From NCBI GenBank assembly GCA_020683205.1, contig CP085689.1:2908230-2972229 (forward strand): a DNA stretch of 64,000 nt, in the 5' to 3' direction. Under the pieces are notes generated by a model that was given only the letters and a program-made list of their open reading frames with translations, made no database searches and was not told where the DNA came from. Position 1 is the stretch's first letter. Each line of letters begins with the position of its first letter. This DNA is from Lentisphaerae bacterium WC36. Its GTDB lineage: Bacteria > Verrucomicrobiota > Lentisphaeria > Victivallales > SZUA-371. The position numbers and the translations under genes were made by a program. Below, in pieces: positions 26,117 through 38,946 of the stretch.

Positions 26117-27154
26117 ATGAAAAACATTTTTTTTAAATCAATGCTTGCAGTTCCAATTTTAATCTCAACCATACCAGCTATAGGACAAACTAAAGAACAA
26201 ATTATTAAAAAGTCTCTAGAAAAAATTAACATTCCTAAAAACTTTAACAACATTTATGCTTTAGGAACAACTTGGACTGAAATAGAAACATTCAAAACGG
26301 AAAATTATCCAAAACGGAAAAGAAGCTTTGAATACTTTAAAAGCAACAATTTAATCTATTTTGCAAGTCACAATAGTAAATTGATTTCAAATTTTAAAGA
26401 TTCTTGGACGCAATATAAAAGTAACGAATGGCTCTATTACAAGAATGAATATTTCAACTACAATGAGCTCATTGATATAATAGCGTTATTGAAAAAACTT
26501 GAAAAAGAGAAAAATATCAAAATTTCACAAACAAAAAATAAATTTGTTCTAACATTAACTCAAAAGCCTTTTACTAAATATATTTTTAATTCTGACTATT
26601 TTTTTAGTTCCATGATTACCAATAAAACTACATATTTTTATAAAGATTACAAAAAATTTGGCACGTCATTTATGCCTAGCAAAATAATCTTCAAGCGCAA
26701 AGGAATCTATTCAACAGATTCTGAAATTTATAGCTTCAACGACATTCAAGTAAATATTAAAGCAAAAGATTATATCAAAATTCCCACTCAATACAAAATC
26801 GCCCAAAAAACCAATTCTAAAAAAATGGCAACTTACGCAGACAACTGGCAACCAATTGAGCTAATGAGTCGCAATTTAAAAGCTATGCGTAAAATTTACG
26901 GTAAAAATATGAATTTTTGCTTACATGTTGCGTTAGAAAACAGCAAAACAAAAGAAATTGCTAAATTAATTCAATTAACTTTCTCAAACAAAAAAGCAGC
27001 TACAGAATACCTCGTCGCGCCCGAAAAAAATAAACAAATATCACAGCGCTGGCAAAATGGTAAATTCGTAATACTCTTTGAAAGCAAAATTAGTGATACA
27101 ACTAAAAAATTAATTAAGGAACTCAAAACAAAACAAGTCACATTTGGCTTCTAA
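26117..27154 (+). CDS. Exported protein of unknown function
   Basis: The 345-residue protein has a clear Sec signal peptide (MKNIFFKSMLAVPILISTIPAIGQ, cleavage likely near 24). The mature part is lysine-rich with alternating hydrophobic and aromatic residues, suggesting a beta-rich fold somewhat like lipoprotein-carrier or outer-membrane-sorting proteins, but no motif decides it. GGAGG precedes the ATG. It lies 38 bases after the decayed YwqK-like gene. I do not recognise a family. Confidence 0.6.
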   Translation: MKNIFFKSMLAVPILISTIPAIGQTKEQIIKKSLEKINIPKNFNNIYALGTTWTEIETFKTENYPKRKRSFEYFKSNNLIYFASHNSKLISNFKDSWTQYKSNEWLYYKNEYFNYNELIDIIALLKKLEKEKNIKISQTKNKFVLTLTQKPFTKYIFNSDYFFSSMITNKTTYFYKDYKKFGTSFMPSKIIFKRKGIYSTDSEIYSFNDIQVNIKAKDYIKIPTQYKIAQKTNSKKMATYADNWQPIELMSRNLKAMRKIYGKNMNFCLHVALENSKTKEIAKLIQLTFSNKKAATEYLVAPEKNKQISQRWQNGKFVILFESKISDTTKKLIKELKTKQVTFGF

Positions 27155-27198
27155 ATAATTTTTGTTTCCTAAGAGCTTTTATTTTTTAAACAAAAAAA

Positions 27199-27223
27199 AC
27201 GCACTGTTTAATCAACAGTGCGT
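27199..27223 (-). terminator. Terminator of the 27.2-28.2 kb gene
   Basis: The perfect 10-bp stem ACGCACTGTT / AACAGTGCGT is followed, on the minus strand, by eight T. Confidence 0.85.
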
Positions 27224-27247
27224 AATAAATTTATCAATAATTAGTCA

Positions 27248-28219
27248 TTATTTTTTAATCACATCATTAAAAGGCTCTTCAATTGCTTTCTTATAATCTT
27301 TCTTTTCCTGCGCATCCACTCCTCCTACAACCTGAACAAAACCTTTTTGGCTACGCTGCAGCGACGGAGATGAACTTCCAGCAGGTTTAAGAACTCGGTG
27401 TTCAATAATTCGACCTCTGGTGTCAAAATTAAAGTAAACAAAAATTCTTGGTGTCGCTCTCAACAATACATGAAGATTACTTATAATATCTACCTCTACT
27501 TTCGGATGCTTCTGCGACATTTCCGAACCAATGCGACGCACAGCATAAATATTTTTCTGATCCTCAGCCATGAAATAGAAAACTTTTTCACCACGTTCAA
27601 ATAACGAACGAATCGAATAAGTCACGGTTTGACCAACTTTCGCACCACTAATAACTTGACTTGGCTTAATTTTATCACCTAATTCTTTAGCAACTTTTTG
27701 GCGAGTTAAAAAATCAGGCACCCCAACTGTTATATCCCAAAGCTTCACTCCTGTATCAACGCGAAAATTAACTTGATTTGATTTATATTGATACATTAAT
27801 AAACTATGCGACAAAAATGCTTGCATTTCATAGCGTCCAGTATCTCTGAGTTTAAATTTTCCTGAAATATCAAATTTTAAAGTTCGAGTCTCTCCAGCTG
27901 ACAGCATAATGCCTTCCAAGTCAAAACGACGATCAGCAGCAGAAAAAACCATTTTCCCATCACGAAAAACTTGAAATTCGATTGAACCTTTAAATTTTGA
28001 ATTATGTCCAAAAATTAACGGTCTAGCACTCTGATTGCGCAATGTTAAGACGCCAACAACACGCTCATATTGCATGTAAACTTTTCTTTCCAATTCTAAC
28101 TTCATTGCGACTTCCGCAGAAGTCTCACCAACCATAGCAAACAAAGCTAAAAAAACTAATACAACCCCTAAAAAACTTTTTTTTGAGATTAACCAACTGC
28201 ACCTACATAAATAACTCAT
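27248..28219 (-). CDS. Exported protein of unknown function
   Basis: The 323-residue protein has an N-terminal signal/anchor (SFLGVVLVFLALFAMVGETSAE). The first half is beta-sandwich-like (LTLRNQSARPLIFGHN, LSAGETRTLKFDISGKFKLRDTGRYEMQAFL), resembling Ig-like or BsuPI-type modules. The second half has mixed alpha/beta text with ITVGVPDFLTRQ. The C-terminal 45 residues are polar and probably flexible. GGAG lies 6 bases before the ATG. It may be a cell-envelope protein; no family recognised. Confidence 0.55.
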   Translation of the reverse strand: MSYLCRCSWLISKKSFLGVVLVFLALFAMVGETSAEVAMKLELERKVYMQYERVVGVLTLRNQSARPLIFGHNSKFKGSIEFQVFRDGKMVFSAADRRFDLEGIMLSAGETRTLKFDISGKFKLRDTGRYEMQAFLSHSLLMYQYKSNQVNFRVDTGVKLWDITVGVPDFLTRQKVAKELGDKIKPSQVISGAKVGQTVTYSIRSLFERGEKVFYFMAEDQKNIYAVRRIGSEMSQKHPKVEVDIISNLHVLLRATPRIFVYFNFDTRGRIIEHRVLKPAGSSSPSLQRSQKGFVQVVGGVDAQEKKDYKKAIEEPFNDVIKK

Positions 28220-28327
28220 AATTACTCCATCGTTTTTGTATTAACAGCTTCTACTTCTAACAAACATATTTTATATTATTGCTAATATACCAACAATCCT
28301 TATACTAGCACTACCATTTCCAAAATC

Positions 28328-29401
28328 TTACTTCGTCAATCCTGCACTCATATCTCTAACCACTGACTCAACGTTTATTGCCGAATGACAATCTAAATTT
28401 CCATCGTTCTTATTCTCTGCTAATGGACACCAACGTTTTAAACATTTATGACATTTTACATCAGCTAAATACGCAAAAGTATTTTCTCCAAATGGTCCTG
28501 TTTTTGCAGGGTCTGTCGGTCCAAATAATGCAAATGTCGGTATATTTAGAACTGCAGCAATATGCATCGGACCACTATCATTTGTTAAAACACCTTTACT
28601 ACGGCGTAAAATTTCAATCATTCCACCAACCGTAGTTTTTCCAGTTACCGAAATAACATTATCTGCAAATGGCGCACTCAATTCTTTAATTAACTGCGCA
28701 TTCTCATCATCAGAAAAAGTTCCAACGCAAATAAACTTTAATTTACTATTCTTTTGTGCCAATTTTTTAATAACTTCTGCAAAAAATTCTGGAGGCCAAA
28801 CCTTTGTCTGCCAACGAGCTCCAGGAACAATTGCTATAAATTGATCACTATTACTGACTTCTTCTTCGCTCAAAACATTATCTGCCTCCGAGCTAAAATT
28901 TGCAGCATCAACAAGTTTCACTTTTGGCACATGAAAATCAATATTAAAATAATTACACACCATCAAGCAATTTTTCTCAATCGCATGAAGTTCCTTAGCA
29001 TCAACCTCTATCTTTTCGCGGTAAAACCACGATGAAATTTTTTCTCTCGGCTCACTAAACCCAATGACATTTTTTGACGCTAACCTACTAAAAATAGCAC
29101 TTCGAAATAGCCCCTGAAAATCAAAGACAATATCATATTTTCCACGTTTAAGCTCACTTAGTAAACTCATAAACTCTGAAACAAAGCTACAAAAACGTCC
29201 TAATTTTTTCCTATTAAAGGCAACAATATTATCAATTTGAGTCGAAAATTCTAAAACATCTGCAAACAACGGATTAACCAACCAATCAATTTTTGCTTCA
29301 GGATATTGTTCTTTGATAATCTCAAGTGCTGGCAACGCATGCACAACATCACCTAGGCTACTTGGTTTAACAATTAATATTCGTTTGACATTTTTTTTCA
29401 T
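28328..29401 (-). CDS. GT9 heptosyltransferase-type glycosyltransferase
   Basis: Family 9 glycosyltransferase, as in lipopolysaccharide core synthesis, with a GT-B fold. The N-terminal motif RILIVKPSSLGDVVHALPAL and the nucleotide-sugar motif TNDSGPMHIAAVLNIPTFALFGPTDP are clear. At 357 residues it is normal. Four cysteines near the C terminus (CHKCLKRWC...C) fit the cysteine-rich end seen in some members. The exact sugar (heptose or other) cannot be assigned. Confidence 0.88.
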   Translation of the reverse strand: MKKNVKRILIVKPSSLGDVVHALPALEIIKEQYPEAKIDWLVNPLFADVLEFSTQIDNIVAFNRKKLGRFCSFVSEFMSLLSELKRGKYDIVFDFQGLFRSAIFSRLASKNVIGFSEPREKISSWFYREKIEVDAKELHAIEKNCLMVCNYFNIDFHVPKVKLVDAANFSSEADNVLSEEEVSNSDQFIAIVPGARWQTKVWPPEFFAEVIKKLAQKNSKLKFICVGTFSDDENAQLIKELSAPFADNVISVTGKTTVGGMIEILRRSKGVLTNDSGPMHIAAVLNIPTFALFGPTDPAKTGPFGENTFAYLADVKCHKCLKRWCPLAENKNDGNLDCHSAINVESVVRDMSAGLTK

Positions 29402-29448
29402 ATTTAACTCTATTGCTATAAATTAAAATTATAAAACAATGGTATTTT

Positions 29449-30261
29449 TTAATTGCCCAACAGCAGTCTAGTTGCCAAACGCTCTGGCAGCTTAGCTTCT
29501 CTAATCTTGCTTTGCGCCAACTCAATATCGTATGGAATTCGATAGCGCGTTAAAGTATTTACCACACTATCATAAACCACAAAAGATGCTCTTGGGTCAC
29601 GATTTCTTGGCTGGCCTACGCTACCAACATTCACCAAATATTTATATCCTGACTTAATGTCAATCATAATTGAATCTTCTACATCTACCACATCTGGAAC
29701 TAATGATTCATTGCGTTTATGACTCCAGTGCATAATTTCATCAATTGGTTTCTCTGAAGCGCTTGTAACTGGTTTTTTCATAAAAGCAATCGGCACATGA
29801 GAATGTCCACAAAAACACAACGGAGTGAATTGATATGAAAAATTATCAGCAGCGTGGTGAATATCAAAAATATATCCCCAAGCTTCAGGTGAGTCTAAAG
29901 TGGAATGAACAATGGTAATTCCTGTTTGCGGAATAGTTGAACGCAACGGCAGTGAAGCTAACCATTGCCTCGATTCTTCGTTTAACTGTGATTTTGTCCA
30001 CAAAATCGCATCGCGCGCATGAGGGTTAAACCCCTCCATTTCCTGGCTATTATTACTGGCGTATTCATCATGATTACCCTTTACAGCGCCAGCAAGATCC
30101 AGCGAACGAATACGATCAACACACTCTTGAGGATTGGCATTATATCCAACAATATCTCCAAGAGAAATATATTTATCAACGCGCAGTCTTTCACACTTGC
30201 TTAATACAGCATTCAATGCCTCTAAATTGGCATGAATATCACTAAATATTGCATATTTCAT
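29449..30261 (-). CDS. Metallophosphoesterase (YfcE/calcineurin-like)
   Basis: Calcineurin-fold phosphoesterase with all metal motifs: FSDIHANLEAL (DxH), GDIVGYNANP (GD), KGNHDEYA (GNHD), an HS pair in IVHSTLDS, and CGHSHVP (GHxH). At 270 residues, likely cytosolic. Substrate unknown; related enzymes hydrolyse phosphodiesters or dinucleoside polyphosphates. It lies 47 bases upstream of the GT9 gene on the same strand. Confidence 0.85.
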   Translation of the reverse strand: MKYAIFSDIHANLEALNAVLSKCERLRVDKYISLGDIVGYNANPQECVDRIRSLDLAGAVKGNHDEYASNNSQEMEGFNPHARDAILWTKSQLNEESRQWLASLPLRSTIPQTGITIVHSTLDSPEAWGYIFDIHHAADNFSYQFTPLCFCGHSHVPIAFMKKPVTSASEKPIDEIMHWSHKRNESLVPDVVDVEDSIMIDIKSGYKYLVNVGSVGQPRNRDPRASFVVYDSVVNTLTRYRIPYDIELAQSKIREAKLPERLATRLLLGN

Positions 30262-30474
30262 TATTATTGATACTCTTTATATACTACTATTTAAATATTT
30301 TCCTATATTCTTTTTTCAAAGTCATACAAATAAAATATTATTTTTTTCAAAAATTACAACTTTTTACGATTCGATTGTCAATATTAGTTACTCAAAAAGC
30401 TATTATCTTGATAACTTTACACTCTTTAATAGCTTTTCACCTAATAAAGAGTCGATAAATATAGAGACAGATCA

Positions 30475-31011
30475 CTACTCAATTACTAACGAATTAACAT
30501 CATAACCTTCGAGCTTTTTACGCCCATCTAGAAAACCTAATTCCACAATTGTTTCAATTGCAAAAATATCTGCTTTTAATTGCTCAAGAAGCTCAACCGC
30601 AGCAGCCAATGATCCGCCTGTTGCCAAAAGGTCATCGATTAAAACAATTTTATCCCCAGAATCTAAGGCGTCTTCATGCATTTCAACAGTTGCAGTTCCA
30701 TATTCTAATTCATATGATGTCGCAATCTTTTTATACGGCAATTTTCCCGCTTTTCTTACAGGCACAAAGCCAATTCCTAACTCATAAGCCAAAGCAGCAC
30801 CAAAAATAAAACCACGCGCATCAACTCCAACAATATAATCAATGTTTGCATCAGCATACTTTTCGGCAAAATATTTAATAATTAATGCAAAAGTTTCCTT
30901 ATCTTTAATCAAAGGAGTAATATCCTTAAATATAATTCCTGGAGATGGAAAATCTGGAATAGAACGCAATTCACTATTAATCCTACTTACTAACTGAGCC
31001 TTGTCAATCAT
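30475..31011 (-). CDS. apt: Adenine phosphoribosyltransferase
   Basis: Purine salvage enzyme converting adenine and PRPP to AMP. Family motifs are IPDFPSPGIIFKDITPL near the start, VGVDARGFIFGAALA, and the PRPP loop VLIDDLLATGGSLAAAVELL. At 178 residues it is complete. Downstream, an inverted repeat AAAAGCTATTA / TAATAGCTTTT with a long loop (about 30390-30436) may act as its terminator. Confidence 0.94.
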   Translation of the reverse strand: MIDKAQLVSRINSELRSIPDFPSPGIIFKDITPLIKDKETFALIIKYFAEKYADANIDYIVGVDARGFIFGAALAYELGIGFVPVRKAGKLPYKKIATSYELEYGTATVEMHEDALDSGDKIVLIDDLLATGGSLAAAVELLEQLKADIFAIETIVELGFLDGRKKLEGYDVNSLVIE

Positions 31012-31082
31012 TTTATATTCTTTAACCTTATAATTAAAAATTTAAACTTATTTTAGGTTGTCAACCATATTTAAAATAAATA

Positions 31083-31467
31083 ACAATGGCAGAATAAGCC
31101 GGATTTTGTTCTTTAAGTACATTACATAAATAAAGCGGCAATCATCTATCTATATGCGACCAGAACCCGAAATTCAAATGTTACAGGCGGCAACATCATT
31201 TCCTATTTGGTCTTGCTACAGGAGGGGTTTACCATGCAATACGGCTTACGCTCCATACCCGGTGGGCTCTTACTCCACCTTTTCACCCTTACCATTAAAA
31301 ATGGCGGTATATTCTCTGTGGCACTTTCCTTCTAAAGGTCTTAAAACCTCCACATCCTGCATTCAATAGACAAAATATCTATTTCGCGGGACTCCCTGCC
31401 TTACGTAGTCCGGACTTTCCTCTCAGCAAATTAAAAATTTCCAGAGCGACTGCCTACTACCATTGTC
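31083..31467 (-). ncRNA. rnpB: RNase P RNA (bacterial type A)
   Basis: On the minus strand the RNA begins GACAATGG, which pairs with CCATTGTT at the 3' end (P1). The universal segments are present: GAGGAAAGTCCGGAC with AGGCAG (P4 5' side), AGGGTGAAAAGGTGGAGTAAG, GTAAACCC, AAGACCAAATAGG, and the 3' TCCGGCTTAT completing P4. Length about 385 bases. Ends are approximate to a few bases. Confidence 0.95.
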
Positions 31468-31475
31468 AAACACCT

Positions 31476-31504
31476 AAATTAAAGGCTAAAAGCGATTTTA
31501 TCAA
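31476..31504 (-). promoter_or_regulatory. rnpB promoter
   Basis: On the minus strand, TTGATA (31504-31499), a 17-base spacer and TAATTT (31481-31476) lie 8-9 bases before the first paired base of RNase P RNA. Confidence 0.65.
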
Positions 31505-31611
31505 GCTATTTAGCTATTTTTAATTGATTTTTTGTACTTTTTAAAAAAACAAAAATTGATTTTTGGAGCGCTTAATGCTAGTTTATTAAGTTAAATCTAT
31601 ATTATTTATAA

Positions 31612-34209
<2,598 letters not shown>

Positions 34210-34227
34210 GAGAAGAGGATTTTAATA

Positions 34228-35319
34228 ATGGCGAAAGATAAAAGTAAAGATAATAATGCAGTAAATATTGAACGTGAAAAGAATTTAACTGCGGCAATTG
34301 CACAAATTGAGAAAAATTTTGGTAAAGGATCTATTATGAAAATGGATCCAGAAGCGGTGGTAAAAGTTCCAGCAATTAGCACGGGATCATTAGCTCTTGA
34401 TATCGCTTTAGGTATTGGCGGAGTCCCACGAGGTCGTATTGTTGAAATTTATGGACCTGAATCATCTGGTAAAACTACTGTTTGTTTACATATTATTGCT
34501 AATGCGCAAAAAGCTGGTGGTATTGCGGCAATTATTGATGCAGAGCACGCAATTGACCCTGTTTATGCTGAACAAATTGGCGTTAACATGAAAGATTTAG
34601 TAATTTCACAGCCTGACTGTGGAGAAGATGCGCTAAATATTGCAGATATGTTAATTCGCAGCAATTCATTAGATGTTTTAGTAATCGACTCAGTTGCGGC
34701 GTTAGTGCCACGTGCTGAAATTGATGGGTCAATGGGCGATTCACACATGGGTCTTCAAGCACGTTTAATGTCTCAAGCATTACGTAAATTAACTGGCGCA
34801 GCGGCAAAAAGTCGCACAACAGTTATTTTTACAAACCAAATCCGTGAAAAGATTGGTGTAATGTTTGGTAACCCTGAAACTACAACTGGTGGTAACGCGC
34901 TTAAATTTTACGCTTCAATTCGTATGGATATTCGCCGTGGTCAACCAATTAAAGACAATTCCGGCGAAATTACTGGTAACAGAACAAAAGTTAAAGTTGT
35001 TAAAAACAAAATGGCTCCTCCATTTAGAACGTGTGAGTTTGATGTAAATTATGGCGAAGGTATTTCGCGTGCGGGTTCAATTCTTGATGTTGGTAGCGAT
35101 CTAGATATTATTGAAAAACGTGGCTCATGGTTCTCTTTTGATGGCAAGCAATTAGGTCAAGGCAAAGAAGCTGTAAAAGCATTAATTAATGATGATTTAG
35201 AATTACAAAATAAAGTTTTGCAAAAGATTAAAGATCATTTAAGTCAAAAGGATTTACCTGCTGAAGAACAAGAAAATGAAGAATCAGTCGCTGAAGAAAC
35301 TGTGAATTCTGAAGCATAA
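34228..35319 (+). CDS. recA: Recombinase RecA
   Basis: Strand-exchange protein and SOS co-protease. Walker [10 protein letters not shown] (about 76-84), Walker [14 protein letters not shown]-type [14 protein letters not shown], and the L1/L2 loops ([29 protein letters not shown]) are intact. 363 residues with an acidic C-terminal tail. AGAAGAGGA precedes the ATG. It probably shares a transcript with gyrB. Confidence 0.97.
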   Translation: MAKDKSKDNNAVNIEREKNLTAAIAQIEKNFGKGSIMKMDPEAVVKVPAISTGSLALDIALGIGGVPRGRIVEIYGPESSGKTTVCLHIIANAQKAGGIAAIIDAEHAIDPVYAEQIGVNMKDLVISQPDCGEDALNIADMLIRSNSLDVLVIDSVAALVPRAEIDGSMGDSHMGLQARLMSQALRKLTGAAAKSRTTVIFTNQIREKIGVMFGNPETTTGGNALKFYASIRMDIRRGQPIKDNSGEITGNRTKVKVVKNKMAPPFRTCEFDVNYGEGISRAGSILDVGSDLDIIEKRGSWFSFDGKQLGQGKEAVKALINDDLELQNKVLQKIKDHLSQKDLPAEEQENEESVAEETVNSEA

Positions 35320-35343
35320 GCCAATAACTTAATTTTAATTTCT

Positions 35344-35371
35344 AGGCATTTCTTAATTAAAAGAGGTGCCT
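35344..35371 (+). promoter_or_regulatory. Hairpin covering the ribosome site upstream of the TPR gene
   Basis: AGGCATTTCTT pairs with AAGAGGTGCCT (G-T pairs allowed) around AATTAA, enclosing the only good Shine-Dalgarno-like AGAGG between recA and the TPR gene. There is no proper T run after it. It could be a weak recA terminator or limit translation of the next gene. Confidence 0.4.
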
Positions 35372-35396
35372 TAATAGCTTGATTGAAGTAACTCAT

Positions 35397-38210
35397 ATGA
35401 AAAATAACTTAAGTAAAATTACTGCCTTTGTTTTTAGTTTTAGCTTTTTAACGACTCTATGCAATGGAGTAAGAGCCAATAATACTGAACTAACTTTCAG
35501 TAATAATGCTCAGTATTCTAAATTGCAGAATTTAGGAGACCAAGCTTATAGTGAAGGAGATTATCAGCTGGCAATTAAATACTATTTGCAGCTCGCTGAA
35601 TTAAAAAACAACAATGATAAACTTGCTGTTAAGTTTTCATTACTAAAGGCATTGATTGCTGACAATGAATTGGTTGAAGCTCAAAATTTACTAAAAAAAC
35701 TAAAAAAAATTTACGCTCAAAATCAACGTTTTCTGTTTTGGCTTCCTTTATATCAAGCTAATATTGCTATTGCGGAAAATCGTTACCATAGCGCATTGAC
35801 AATTATTAATGAGTCTACTCCGCAATACCGTAATGTTGAATATAGCAACGCTAATCAATCATTACCCAATATTCCAAAAAACGAGTTGAATGATTTCAAG
35901 ATAGAGTTTTTAAGTGCATCAGCTTTTTTATCCCAATCAATGGAACAATATCAAGCAGCGGCAAAAAAATATCGTTTATTGCTTAAACTATTAAATTCAT
36001 TACAAAAAGATGAATTGATTTATCAAGCCCAAAGAAATTTTATTTATTGCAGCATTAAAAACAACGATTTAAATGCAGCAAATGCGATGTTGTCGCTGTT
36101 ATTGAAAAATGTTGACAGTCAAGAAAAATCAACTCGCTATACAGAGCTAAATTTTCTAAAATTATATGCTTTAGCAATGGATAATAGTAAATCCATTGAC
36201 AGTATTCATAATTTTTATCAGAAAATAAAAGATAATTTAACACTAAATAGTGATTCATTACGCTATGAAGTTGATAGCTATATTATTCAAAAAATTAAGA
36301 GTAATTTATCATATCAAGAAGATAAAAATATTGAACGACATAACCTTAAATTTGCAATTGACTTTATGCTTGACGCATATAAAATTGCTCCAAGCTCGGT
36401 ACTAAGAAAAAATATTTTAAAAGAAATTATTAATAGTTATGCTAAAATTGCCGATTATAATAATTCCATTATATGGTCAAATTTATATATCAATTTTTAT
36501 GATAATAACAGTGATAATAGCGAAATTGCTATCATAAAATATCGTTTAGCTGCACTATATCGCCTCAATGGAGATTTTAATAAAGCCGCTAATTTATACT
36601 TAGAATTAGCAAAATCAAATTCTCTTTCTGAAGAACAGCGCAAACAAGCTATTTTTGATGGGGGGCATTTGTTTCTGAAATTAAAAAATTATGCAGCGGC
36701 GGAGAATTTATTTTCATTACTAGTTAAGGATAATACCATTACGGTTCAGGCACAAGGTAAATTTTTACTTGCCGAAACATTATTAGCGGCACAAAAATAT
36801 CAAAAATCTGCCGAACTTTTTGAAGAAGTAGCAAAAAATAGTGCAGAATTTCATGACAAAGCACTACTTAACACTTTCATTGCTTATATTAATGGAAAAG
36901 ACAAAAAAAATTCATTGCGTATATATAAAGATTTAATGGCTAAAGTTAGTGATGAAAACATCAAAATTACTAGTCAGTTTTACTATTGTAAAATTGCATT
37001 AATTGCAAACGATGTTAAGAAAGCGGCAGAAGAATATTATGAATTTTCTGAAAATTTTCCAAGCAATAACCTGCGAGATAAAGCCTTATTCAATAGTGGA
37101 GAATTATACTACTCAATTCAAGAGTATAAGCTAGCGGTAGAAATTTATAATACTTTTATTAATCAATACCCAAACAATATCAATGTTGCACAAGCATTAT
37201 ACAAAATTATTTATTGTAATTTTTTGCTCAACGATTTAACTGCTGTTACGAAAATTATTAAACGAATGAAAAAACAATTTCCGAACAATAAATATACTGT
37301 AGCAGCAATCTTTTACATGAATAGATTCTATCAAGAAACTAGTGATTATCAAAAAGCTTTTGATAACCTAACGTTTTTAATTAACAGTAAAAAAATTGCC
37401 AGCAATACTAAAGCATTGGCAAGTTATGAAATCGCCAATATCTATTTTGCCCAACAAGATTTTGCAAAGTCTAAACAACAACTTGAACAACTGGCAGCAA
37501 AATACCCTGCGAGTGACGTTAATGCTAATGCATTTTACCTTCAAGGAGATATCGCAAGTTTAGAAAAAGATTATCAAAGTGCAGTGAAATATTTTAATCA
37601 AGCAATTCAACGCCGACCATTAAGTGATCTAGCATTCAAATCAATGCTACGTATTGCAGATTGCAATTATATGCTTGAACTAAAGAACAATAAAATAATT
37701 GCAAAAGAACATGCGTTAAAAGAATTAACAAACAACAGTAAAAAAAACAAAGATAAAACCGAAAGCACAACTGTATTGAAATCTCAGGCTAGAGCTAAAT
37801 ATTTTTATTTAAATTTAGCAATAAAAAATTATAAGCAGCTAATTTCAGGAAATGTTCCACAACTTAATAATAATGAAGATATTTCTGATTTAGTTCAAGA
37901 AGTACAAAATCAAGTTTTCTATTGCCTAGGGCAATGTTACGAGCTCAAAGAAAAAGATGATGAAGCATTGATTTACTATCAAAGCGCAATTAACAACTAT
38001 TTATTGCACTACGATAGCGGCTATGTTACAAGCGATAAGTTTTTTATTCACAGCGCTTATGCTGCCGTTAATATTTTATTAAGAAAACGAACTCCAGAGG
38101 CGATACTAGAAGCTATAAAAATTTATCAAAAGCTTCAGCACGCCCAAGTTAACATTGGAGATAACTATAACAATTTAATTAAAGACTTAAGAGCTAAATT
38201 TAAGCTTTAA
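35397..38210 (+). CDS. Exported TPR-repeat protein
   Basis: A 937-residue periplasmic protein with a Sec signal (MKNNLSKITAFVFSFSFLTTLCNGVRA) followed by many tetratricopeptide repeats, e.g. LGDQAYSEGDYQLAIKYYLQ, AALYRLNGDFNKAANLYLEL, SGELYYSIQEYKLAVEIYN, and QGDIASLEKDYQSAVKYFNQA. An in-frame TTG at 35379 is better placed for the AGAGGTG site, so the start could be six codons earlier. Directly followed by exbB (26 bases). By position it resembles the periplasmic TPR partners of Tol/Exb systems (YbgF/CpoB type), but it is much longer. Confidence 0.8.
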   Translation: MKNNLSKITAFVFSFSFLTTLCNGVRANNTELTFSNNAQYSKLQNLGDQAYSEGDYQLAIKYYLQLAELKNNNDKLAVKFSLLKALIADNELVEAQNLLKKLKKIYAQNQRFLFWLPLYQANIAIAENRYHSALTIINESTPQYRNVEYSNANQSLPNIPKNELNDFKIEFLSASAFLSQSMEQYQAAAKKYRLLLKLLNSLQKDELIYQAQRNFIYCSIKNNDLNAANAMLSLLLKNVDSQEKSTRYTELNFLKLYALAMDNSKSIDSIHNFYQKIKDNLTLNSDSLRYEVDSYIIQKIKSNLSYQEDKNIERHNLKFAIDFMLDAYKIAPSSVLRKNILKEIINSYAKIADYNNSIIWSNLYINFYDNNSDNSEIAIIKYRLAALYRLNGDFNKAANLYLELAKSNSLSEEQRKQAIFDGGHLFLKLKNYAAAENLFSLLVKDNTITVQAQGKFLLAETLLAAQKYQKSAELFEEVAKNSAEFHDKALLNTFIAYINGKDKKNSLRIYKDLMAKVSDENIKITSQFYYCKIALIANDVKKAAEEYYEFSENFPSNNLRDKALFNSGELYYSIQEYKLAVEIYNTFINQYPNNINVAQALYKIIYCNFLLNDLTAVTKIIKRMKKQFPNNKYTVAAIFYMNRFYQETSDYQKAFDNLTFLINSKKIASNTKALASYEIANIYFAQQDFAKSKQQLEQLAAKYPASDVNANAFYLQGDIASLEKDYQSAVKYFNQAIQRRPLSDLAFKSMLRIADCNYMLELKNNKIIAKEHALKELTNNSKKNKDKTESTTVLKSQARAKYFYLNLAIKNYKQLISGNVPQLNNNEDISDLVQEVQNQVFYCLGQCYELKEKDDEALIYYQSAINNYLLHYDSGYVTSDKFFIHSAYAAVNILLRKRTPEAILEAIKIYQKLQHAQVNIGDNYNNLIKDLRAKFKL

Positions 38211-38236
38211 TTCAACTATATAAGGAATAATTTACG

Positions 38237-38935
38237 ATGATTAATATTGAAAAATTTCAACCTATAAAAGATGGTGGACCAGTGATGTGGATTATTTTGG
38301 TTCTCAGCGTTATTGCGGTGTATGTTTTTACTGAAAAGTGGTTTTTCCTTCACCGCCAACAGGTAAATGCACCAGAAGTTTTAAAAGGATTATTTAATGT
38401 TCTAAAGCGCAACCGCTATCGTGAAGCAATTAGTTTGTGCGATAATACTCCTGGACCTATTGCTAAAATTCTGCTGGCAGCAATAAATGCATACCACGAT
38501 GATCCAGAAGACGATATTGAACAATGTATCGAAGATGCAGCGATGCTTGAAATACCAAAATTACGTCGCAATTTAACAATCTTAGGTACAATTGGCTATA
38601 TTAGCCCATTATTAGGAATTCTTGGTACTGGAATTGGAATGATGAAATCATTTGCGACATTTAGTGCAGAGGTTTCACCGTCCGTAACCACTCTATCAAA
38701 TGGTATTTATATGGCACTACTAACGACAATTGCAGGATTATGCGTAGCAATTCCATGTTACATTGCGAACAACTATTTAGCGTCAAGAATTGATAATATT
38801 ATTTTTGACATGGAATATTCCGCAGCATCAATTTTACAATTTTTTAAGCGTCAAAATAAATTAAATGGTTTAAAAATTCCTATCGAACATGAGAATGAAT
38901 TATCATTGCAAACTGATGACGATTCTATGGTATAG
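38237..38935 (+). CDS. exbB: MotA/TolQ/ExbB proton channel protein
   Basis: Inner-membrane proton-channel subunit with three helices: VMWIILVLSVIAVYVFTEKW (about 16-35), the conserved LTILGTIGYISPLLGILGTGIGMM, and GIYMALLTTIAGLCVAIPCY. The cytoplasmic loop between the first two holds AREAISLCDNTPGPIAKILL-like text. 232 residues, ending in TAG. It converts proton flow into work on its periplasmic partners together with ExbD. Confidence 0.9.
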   Translation: MINIEKFQPIKDGGPVMWIILVLSVIAVYVFTEKWFFLHRQQVNAPEVLKGLFNVLKRNRYREAISLCDNTPGPIAKILLAAINAYHDDPEDDIEQCIEDAAMLEIPKLRRNLTILGTIGYISPLLGILGTGIGMMKSFATFSAEVSPSVTTLSNGIYMALLTTIAGLCVAIPCYIANNYLASRIDNIIFDMEYSAASILQFFKRQNKLNGLKIPIEHENELSLQTDDDSMV

Positions 38936-38946
38936 AGGAGCTTTTT

